Shown piece after piece: positions 58,321 through 64,000 of a stretch of DNA of 64,000 nt. Each line of letters begins with the position of its first letter. The first letter of the stretch is position 1. The notes below the pieces were generated by a model, which did not search any database, had not been told where the DNA came from, and was given only the letters and a program-made list of their open reading frames with translations. The position numbers and the translations under genes were made by a program. Origin of the DNA: Pseudomonas sp. NCCP-436 (GTDB taxonomy: Bacteria; Pseudomonadota; Gammaproteobacteria; Pseudomonadales; Pseudomonadaceae); the NCBI RefSeq assembly GCF_019656335.1, contig NZ_BPLZ01000009.1, forward strand, positions 97,287 through 161,286, written 5' to 3'.

Positions 58321-60597
58321 ATGCAAGCCGCCAAGCCGCTGTTCGACTATCCCAAGTACTGGGCCGAGTGTTTCGGGCCTGCGCCCTTCCTGCCGATGAG
58401 CCGGGAGGAGATGGATCAGCTTGGCTGGGACAGCTGCGACATCATTATCGTCACCGGTGATGCGTATGTGGATCATCCGTCGTTCGGTATGGCCATCATC
58501 GGTCGTCTGCTTGAGGCCCAGGGCTTTCGTGTCGGCATCATCAGTCAGCCGGACTGGCGCAGCAAGGATGATTTCATGAGGCTCGGCGAGCCCAACCTGT
58601 TCTTCGGCGTGGCTGCCGGCAACATGGACTCGATGATCAACCGCTATACCGCCGATAAGCGGATGCGTAGCGACGATGCCTACACTCCGGGAGGGCTCGC
58701 CGGCAAGCGCCCGGATCGCGCCAGTCTGGTCTACAGCCAGCGTTGCAAGGAAGCCTTCAGCCACGTGCCGGTGATTCTCGGCGGCATTGAAGCCTCGCTG
58801 CGCCGCATTGCCCACTACGATTACTGGCAGGACAAGGTGCGCCGTTCGATCCTGATGGACGCCACCGCTGACCTGTTGCTGTACGGCAACGCCGAGCGCG
58901 CCATAGTCGAAGTTGCTCATCGCCTGGCCAGCGGTGAACAGATCGAAAGCATCACCGACGTGCGCGGTACTGCCTTCATCCGCCGCGACACACCCGAGGG
59001 CTGGTTCGAGATCGATTCGACCCGCATTGACCGACCGGGAAAGGTGGACAAAATCATCAATCCTTACGTCAACACTCAGGACAGTGCTGCCTGTGCCATC
59101 GAGCAGAGCAAGGGAGAGTCCGCCGACGGTGACGACACGCAGATCGTCCATCTGCTCGAGCATCCGCGTCTGGAGCGGGAAAAGACCGTGATCCGCCTGC
59201 CGTCGTTCGAGAAGGTGCGCAATGATGCGGTGCTTTATGCCCATGCCAACCGCGTGTTGCACCTGGAAACCAACCCGGGTAATGCCCGCGCGCTGGTTCA
59301 AAAACATGACAATCTGGACATCTGGCTCAATCCGCCGCCCATCCCGCTGTCTACCGAAGAAATGGATTACGTGTTCGGCATGCCTTTCGCTCGTGTGCCC
59401 CACCCGGCCTATGGCAAGGAGAAGATTCCGGCCTACGAGATGATCCGTTTCTCGGTGAATATCATGCGCGGCTGCTTTGGCGGCTGCACCTTCTGCTCGA
59501 TTACCGAGCACGAGGGTCGGATCATCCAGAACCGCTCCCACGAGTCGATCCTTGCCGAGATCGAGGAGATGCGCGACAAGGTGCCGGGATTCACTGGCGT
59601 GGTGTCGGATCTCGGCGGGCCGACCGCCAACATGTACCGCATTGCCTGCAAGAGCCGCGATATCGAGAAACACTGTCGCAAGCCGTCCTGCGTGTTCCCG
59701 GGTATCTGTGAAAATCTCAATACTGACCACAGCTCGCTGATCGAGCTGTATCGCAAGGCCCGGGCCCTGCCGGGGGTGAAGAAGATTCTGATTGCCTCCG
59801 GCCTGCGCTACGACCTGGCGGTGGAGTCGCCGGAGTATGTGCGCGAGCTGGTCACCCACCACGTTGGCGGCTACCTGAAGATCGCTCCGGAGCATACCGA
59901 GCGCGGCCCTTTGGACAAGATGATGAAGCCGGGAATCGGCAGTTATGACCGCTTCAAGCAGATGTTCGAGAAGTATTCGAAGGAGGCGGGTAAGGAGCAG
60001 TACCTGATCCCGTACTTCATTGCCGCGCATCCGGGAACGACGGACGAGGATATGATGAACTTGGCGCTGTGGCTCAAGCGCAATGGCTTCCGTGCCGACC
60101 AGGTGCAGGCCTTCTACCCGTCGCCGATGGCCACCGCCACCGCCATGTACCACTCGGGCAAGAATCCGCTGCGCAAGGTCACCTACAAGAGCGATGGCGT
60201 GACCATCGTCAAGAGTGAGCAGCAGCGCCGCCTGCACAAGGCCTTTCTGCGTTATCACGATCCGAAGAACTGGCCGTTGTTGCGCGAGGCGCTGACTGCA
60301 ATGGGGCGTGCCGATTTGATTGGCAACGGTAAGCACCAACTGATCCCGAGTTATCAGCCCAAGACCGATGAGTATCAGGCCGCCCGGCGCAAGAACTCGA
60401 CGCCGGCCGGCAGTAAGAAAGTCGGCAAGATTCTGACCCAGCACAGTGGCCTGCCGCCGCGTGGCAGCGACGGAGGCAAACCCTGGGACAAGCGTGAACA
60501 GGCCAAGGCTGTGGCGTTTGCCCGGCTGGAAGAGCAGAAGAAGGCCGGCAAGAGCCAAGGCGGGCGCAAGAAGTCGCGTCCGGTGGCGCCCCGCTGA
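58321..60597 (+). CDS. ygiQ: YgiQ-family radical SAM protein
   Basis: A 758-residue radical SAM protein. A cobalamin-binding-like N-terminal region is followed by the radical SAM motif CFGGCTFC with Cys385, Cys389 and Cys392, the CxxxCxxC that holds the 4Fe-4S cluster. Other conserved parts are [20 protein letters not shown] and [20 protein letters not shown]. The C-terminal ~90 residues are Lys/Arg/Gly-rich and low in complexity, beyond the usual YgiQ domain. The reaction and substrate are unknown. It stands alone, with an extended -10 promoter upstream and a convergent TolC-family gene downstream. Confidence 0.88.
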   Translation: MQAAKPLFDYPKYWAECFGPAPFLPMSREEMDQLGWDSCDIIIVTGDAYVDHPSFGMAIIGRLLEAQGFRVGIISQPDWRSKDDFMRLGEPNLFFGVAAGNMDSMINRYTADKRMRSDDAYTPGGLAGKRPDRASLVYSQRCKEAFSHVPVILGGIEASLRRIAHYDYWQDKVRRSILMDATADLLLYGNAERAIVEVAHRLASGEQIESITDVRGTAFIRRDTPEGWFEIDSTRIDRPGKVDKIINPYVNTQDSAACAIEQSKGESADGDDTQIVHLLEHPRLEREKTVIRLPSFEKVRNDAVLYAHANRVLHLETNPGNARALVQKHDNLDIWLNPPPIPLSTEEMDYVFGMPFARVPHPAYGKEKIPAYEMIRFSVNIMRGCFGGCTFCSITEHEGRIIQNRSHESILAEIEEMRDKVPGFTGVVSDLGGPTANMYRIACKSRDIEKHCRKPSCVFPGICENLNTDHSSLIELYRKARALPGVKKILIASGLRYDLAVESPEYVRELVTHHVGGYLKIAPEHTERGPLDKMMKPGIGSYDRFKQMFEKYSKEAGKEQYLIPYFIAAHPGTTDEDMMNLALWLKRNGFRADQVQAFYPSPMATATAMYHSGKNPLRKVTYKSDGVTIVKSEQQRRLHKAFLRYHDPKNWPLLREALTAMGRADLIGNGKHQLIPSYQPKTDEYQAARRKNSTPAGSKKVGKILTQHSGLPPRGSDGGKPWDKREQAKAVAFARLEEQKKAGKSQGGRKKSRPVAPR

Positions 60598-60844
60598 AGT
60601 GTGCCTGGTGCCGGTCGTCAGCCTCTTTCAGGTGGCTGGGTACGGACACGGAACGATCAGCCGCGTCCCGTTTGGCCTGCAGCATGACGACGGTGATTCG
60701 TGGCGGGAGCGCCGGGGACTGCTTGCGACCTATAACGCCGGCCTGAGCCAGTTGGGAGGGTCAGGCAGGGCGCCTGGTTGATCCTGTCTGAGGCCGGTTG
60801 TCGGAAAGGCGCCATATGCGCCCTCCTGGCAACTGTTGGCGCTA
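60598..60844. other. Intergenic region between ygiQ and the exporter gene
   Basis: 247 bases without a convincing gene. A short palindrome, GGCGC-CATAT-GCGCC at 60808-60822, with TTTCC beyond it on the minus strand, could be a weak terminator for the TolC-family lipoprotein gene. No clear ygiQ terminator is seen. Confidence 0.4.
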
Positions 60845-62329
60845 TTACAGCTCTCCGGCCTCCCATTGTGCTTCTCGGGTGGCGAGCGCAGTGGCGAGAT
60901 CTGTGATGCTGTCCGACTCGATGCTCTCGGGCAGCGGGTCGAGGCCCACGGTGGCGAAGAGCTGGCCATAGCTGTTGCGCAGCTCGGCATAGGCCAGATC
61001 GCGACGAAGCTGGGTCTGCAGCGTATTCAGCTCACCCTGGATTAGCTCCAGTTCGCCGATACCCTGAACCTGGCGACGATTGCGCAGCTGTTCGAGGATC
61101 TGCCCGTCCAGACCGGCCAATTGCTGGCTGGTCTGGAACTGACGTTGGGCTTCGTGGAAGTTGGCATTGGCCACATGCAGCTGGGCGAGAACGGCTATGG
61201 ACATTGCCTGCCGGCGCGCATCGGCCACATCCTGACCTGCCTTGGCCACGTCGATGGCCGCAGGGGCGGAGAGCACGTTGAACAGGTTCCAGGTGACCTT
61301 CACGCCGTAGTCGGCCCAGCTTTGGTTCTTCAGGAAGGAGTTGCTGTCATAGTGTCCGCCAGCAGAGAACTCCAGACCGGGCAGTAGGCGCAGCATCGCC
61401 TTGCGGGTTTCCGCCGCACTGATACGAGCCTGGTAGTCCTGTTCGCGCAGTTCGGGGCGGCTGACCAGCGCTTCCTGCTCAAGCACGTCGAGATTGATCC
61501 TGAGTTCAGGTACTTCGTAGCCGTCCGGCGGTGCCAGTTCGATCTGCGTGCCCAGCGGTAGGTTGATCAGGGTGGCGAGTTCGGTCTTCGCCAGCGACAA
61601 GGCCCTACGTTGTTCTTCCAATTGGCGGGTGGCCTCGATCAGTGCCCGCTGGTAGCCGAGTGCCTGAACCGGATCGCCGATGCGTTGTTCGCTCAGGCGC
61701 TGGCTGCTTTCCCGGGCTTCGGCTACACGAGCCATCAGGCTGTCGATTCGGGTGAGCAGTCGGTCGGCGGCAACGGCACGCCAGTAGGCGGAGCGCACGT
61801 CCTGGATAATGGTGTGTACAACCTTGCGCTGGCGCTCGCGCACGATCAGGCGCTGGTCGCTCTGCTGCTTGGCGCTGACGTAGCTGACCCCGAAGTCCAG
61901 CACGTTCCACACCATGGTGAGGTCGGCCACATCCCTGTCACGATCCTGCGAGGTGGATGGTTCCAGCGACTCGGTGCCAGTGCGGATGCTCTGGCTGCTG
62001 GAGGCGCTGATGTTGCTGCGTCCGGAGTAGCCGGCGGAAAGCGCCATGCGCGGCAGCATGTCGAAGGTCGCCATGTCGATCTGACGCTGTGCAAGGGCTT
62101 CTTCCATGGCCTTCAGGCGGGCCTCAAGATTGTATTTCACGGCGCGGGCCATGGCTTCGTGCAGGGTCAGGGGGCCGCTGATCGGCTCCTGATCCTTGAA
62201 CATGTTCGCCAGATCCTGTCGGATTCGTTCTTCACTGGCATTGCGATCAATGGGCTGGCTGGTCACCGCACAGCCAGCGATGGTCATAGCCAGGATACTG
62301 ATACTGAATAGCTTCGATGCTTTGCTCAT
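60845..62329 (-). CDS. TolC-family outer-membrane lipoprotein exporter
   Basis: A 494-residue outer-membrane factor. The start at 62329 gives a lipoprotein signal with lipobox IAGC and lipidated Cys20. OEP-type repeats follow: SGPLTLHEAMARAVKYNLEA, LLTRIDSLMARVAEARESS and TFDMLPRMALSAGYSG in the first half, and RPELREQDYQARISAAETRK, DVARKQAMSIAVLAQLH-like helices and QIGELELIQGELNTL-type segments in the second. It is unlike the TolC protein at 11842: lipidated and with a different helix pattern. It lies 52 bases after the large adhesin gene on the same strand, so it probably exports that adhesin in a type I manner. No ABC transporter or adaptor gene is in the window; they may lie beyond it. 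Confidence 0.82.
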   Translation of the reverse strand: MSKASKLFSISILAMTIAGCAVTSQPIDRNASEERIRQDLANMFKDQEPISGPLTLHEAMARAVKYNLEARLKAMEEALAQRQIDMATFDMLPRMALSAGYSGRSNISASSSQSIRTGTESLEPSTSQDRDRDVADLTMVWNVLDFGVSYVSAKQQSDQRLIVRERQRKVVHTIIQDVRSAYWRAVAADRLLTRIDSLMARVAEARESSQRLSEQRIGDPVQALGYQRALIEATRQLEEQRRALSLAKTELATLINLPLGTQIELAPPDGYEVPELRINLDVLEQEALVSRPELREQDYQARISAAETRKAMLRLLPGLEFSAGGHYDSNSFLKNQSWADYGVKVTWNLFNVLSAPAAIDVAKAGQDVADARRQAMSIAVLAQLHVANANFHEAQRQFQTSQQLAGLDGQILEQLRNRRQVQGIGELELIQGELNTLQTQLRRDLAYAELRNSYGQLFATVGLDPLPESIESDSITDLATALATREAQWEAGEL

Positions 62330-62381
62330 CCTTGGGCCGCCCCCTAGCACGGCACGTTCAGATTCTTGTCTGTTTTGTCGA

Positions 62382-64000
62382 TTAGGCTTGTGGTTCCTGC
62401 AGGGCTATCTGCCCCAGTGCCCAGGCCAGGTCTTTCACCTGACGCTGTTCACTTTCCCCGATCTGCTGCAGTTGCTGGCCAAGAGTCGGTGCTCCGGCTA
62501 TACCGGCACTTTCCTGTCCATTGCCGTCCTTGTGACCCCAGTGAATTTCCAGTTCATCGGGCTCGCCAGGCACATTCCTGTCAAATAGGGCGGACAGGCT
62601 GCTTCTGCCGAATACGTTGGCGTCGCCGCCGCCAAAGCCAAGGAAGCCCTTGCCGCTGCCGTCCCCATAGCTACTGCCTCCGCCCTGGAAAATCTGGGCA
62701 ATAAAGCTGGGAGCCTGCGGGTCATTGCGGACGAAGATGCTGCCCAGAGGGGGGATGCCGCTGCCCAGTGTCTCTGTATTGAACAAGGACGGAGGCAGCA
62801 GCGGTGAAGGGGACGGTGCTGGTGGTATCGGCGGGAGTCCGAGGTCTGGGGTGGAGTCGGAGTTCGTCGACAGTGGCCGTGTGTGCGGTGGGTAGGCGCG
62901 GAACTCCGGGTCCCCCTCAATATTGTCGAGAAGATAGGGTAGGCCAATTACCTCGTTGTTGAAGGTGTTTCCTGCAGGGTCGCTGATGCCGGCCGTACTG
63001 CCGTTGATTGCCAGTGCCAGGCTGCCGTAGCCGCGGATACCGGTGATGGAAACCTGGTAGGTGCGTGCATCAATCTGCGTTAGGCCGGAGATGGTGCCGC
63101 TGGCGTTACCTCGACTGACCAGGCTGAAGTCGCTCAGATCCACACCGTTGACGTCTTCGCTGAAGGTCACGGTGTAATGCAGGCCAGTGGTACTGCTTGA
63201 CGACGGATCCAGTACAACGGCAACACCCGGTGCCTGGGTATCGATGGCGTAGCTGTTGGAGTCGGTCGTCCCGGTGCCGGCATTGCCGGCGGCATCGGTA
63301 TAGCCGGTGTTGTCCAGGGTGATGACGTTGCTGCTGTCATCGACGTCCGCGTCCGGCGTCAGGGTTGCGATCCAGGTGATGCCGCCATCCGTGGTGACGA
63401 GATTCGAGAGCGAACCGTTGGCCACGGTGAAGTCGGAGAGATCCAGGCCGGTAACGGCTTCGCTGAAGGTGATGGTCACCGCGGTGGTGTCGCCGGCCTT
63501 GAGCGAGGTGTCGGCTACCGAGATGCCGATCACTTTCGGGCGCACGGTGTCGATGCTGTAGTCGTTTGAGTCGGTCGTCCCGGAGCCGGCATTGTCGAAA
63601 GCATCGGTATAGCCGGTGTTGTCCAGGGTGATGACGTTGCTGCTGTCATCGACGTCCGCGTCCGGCGTCAGGGTTGCGATCCAGGTGATGCCGCCATCCG
63701 TGGTGACGAGATTCGAGAGCGAACCGTTGGCCACGGTGAAGTGGGAGAGATCCAGGCCGGTAACGGCTTCGTTGAAGGTGATGGTCACCGTGGTGTCTTG
63801 GCCGATGGCCAGTGCCGTGTCGGCGACCACGATGGTAGCGGTCGGACGCTGGGTATCGATGGCGTAGCTGTTGGAGTCGGTCGTCCCGGAGCCGGCATTG
63901 TCGAAAGCATCGGTATAGCCGGTGTTGTCCAGGGTGATGACGTTGCTGCTGTCATCGACGTCCGCGTCCGGCGTCAGGGTTGCGATCCAGGTGATGCCGC
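62382..64000 (-). CDS. Large Ig-like repeat surface protein (adhesin), C-terminal part
   Basis: The 3' end of a gene that continues past 64000; at least 539 residues are visible. The frame is open to the window edge without a start; a GTG at 63830 is an internal Val. Near-identical ~103-residue bacterial Ig-like units repeat (TFSEAVTGLDLS, NGSLSNLVTTDGG, LTPDADVDDSSNV). A more diverged Ig-like domain follows (about 63000-63240), then a Pro-rich linker (PPIPPAPSPSPLLPPS), a Gly-rich segment (GDGSGKGFLGFGGGDANVFG) and a C-terminal helical end that may be the secretion signal. No canonical RTX nonapeptides are seen. The pattern fits BapA/Lap-like biofilm adhesins. It is followed by the TolC-family lipoprotein gene. 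Confidence 0.78.
   Translation of the reverse strand, partial: GITWIATLTPDADVDDSSNVITLDNTGYTDAFDNAGSGTTDSNSYAIDTQRPTATIVVADTALAIGQDTTVTITFNEAVTGLDLSHFTVANGSLSNLVTTDGGITWIATLTPDADVDDSSNVITLDNTGYTDAFDNAGSGTTDSNDYSIDTVRPKVIGISVADTSLKAGDTTAVTITFSEAVTGLDLSDFTVANGSLSNLVTTDGGITWIATLTPDADVDDSSNVITLDNTGYTDAAGNAGTGTTDSNSYAIDTQAPGVAVVLDPSSSSTTGLHYTVTFSEDVNGVDLSDFSLVSRGNASGTISGLTQIDARTYQVSITGIRGYGSLALAINGSTAGISDPAGNTFNNEVIGLPYLLDNIEGDPEFRAYPPHTRPLSTNSDSTPDLGLPPIPPAPSPSPLLPPSLFNTETLGSGIPPLGSIFVRNDPQAPSFIAQIFQGGGSSYGDGSGKGFLGFGGGDANVFGRSSLSALFDRNVPGEPDELEIHWGHKDGNGQESAGIAGAPTLGQQLQQIGESEQRQVKDLAWALGQIALQEPQA
63296..64000 (-). repeat. Tandem ~0.3-kb Ig-like coding repeats
   Basis: Units begin at 63296, 63605 and 63911 (shared start CGGTATAGCC), giving periods of 309 and 306 bases, all in frame. 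The first two share at least 138 bases without a mismatch, and the third is identical to them over the 90 bases present. The remaining part of each unit differs more. The array runs off the window. Such identity at silent sites points to recent duplication or gene conversion. Confidence 0.95.

Noticed and set aside
58312..60558. A 748-codon open frame antisense to ygiQ
   Set aside because: It mirrors ygiQ almost exactly, has no recognisable domain and is explained by codon bias in high-G+C DNA; ygiQ has a clear radical SAM motif.
62640..62700. RTX calcium-binding repeats in the adhesin C-terminus
   Set aside because: The Gly/Asp-rich segment lacks the GGxGxDxUx nonapeptide register, so only a Gly-rich linker can be claimed.
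63296..64000. CRISPR-like array
   Set aside because: Units are about 306-309 bases, in frame and coding, with no short spacers.

Overview
The window is a stretch of conserved core chromosome from a Pseudomonas-like gammaproteobacterium. It has high G+C and tightly packed genes, and its gene neighbourhoods are those found around hldE, parC-parE, thiC, serB-fimX-psd, motAB, mutL-miaA-hfq-hflX-hflKC, purA, rnr, rpsF-rpsR-rplI, dnaB and alr in Pseudomonas. FimX with the degenerate GGDEF and EAL motifs known from P. aeruginosa, RhdA with a CQTHRRS loop, a 499-residue fused Nnr and HisZ next to PurA all fit that genus. I cannot name the species from the sequence.

Layout. 1-594: 3' end of hldE (LPS heptose synthesis) and a bidirectional terminator. 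594-9451: a long minus-strand cluster read as nudF, yqiB-like, cpdA, yqiA, parE, a phytase-like periplasmic protein, parC and a PqiC-like lipoprotein. 9549-11668: thiC (minus) under a TPP riboswitch. 11842-18114: a TolC-family protein, waaA, a LysR regulator divergent from an SMR drug pump, and a two-gene oxidoreductase operon. 18266-26002: a Nudix-like hypothetical protein, an Smp/YtjB-like sensor divergent from serB, then fimX and a PilZ-like gene. 26170-29498: psd, rhdA and an HDOD protein. 29537-31506: motA-motB behind a good FliA (sigma-28) promoter. 31500-34328: rsgA, orn, queG. 34390-44442: the nnr-tsaE-amiB-mutL-miaA-hfq-hflX-hflK-hflC series. 44548-47312: a DUF2065 protein, hisZ, purA. 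47493-49485: a chemoreceptor with a FliA-like promoter. 49565-49818: two tandem tRNA-Leu(CAG) genes on the minus strand. 50025-53260: rnr-rlmB. 53297-55524: the rpsF-rpsR-DUF2232-rplI operon with a recognisable S6:S18 autoregulatory leader. 55638-60597: dnaB, alr, ygiQ. 60845-64000 (minus): a lipoprotein TolC-family exporter and the C-terminal end of a large Ig-like repeat adhesin that runs off the window.

Most genes are housekeeping: DNA topology, mismatch repair, tRNA modification, RNA decay, NAD(P)H repair, cell-wall amidase and flagellar motor. The accessory and least explained parts are the adhesin-exporter locus at the right edge, the Nudix-like and PilZ-like proteins of unknown role, and several intergenic RNA or operator structures. 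Compared with the P. aeruginosa PAO1 locus order as I recall it, the block from parC to the aldo/keto reductase (about 0.6-18.1 kb) appears inverted between hldE and the serB region. I see no CRISPR array, insertion sequence, prophage or defence island. I also see no convincing new multi-gene system; the adhesin-exporter pair is the best candidate for follow-up.
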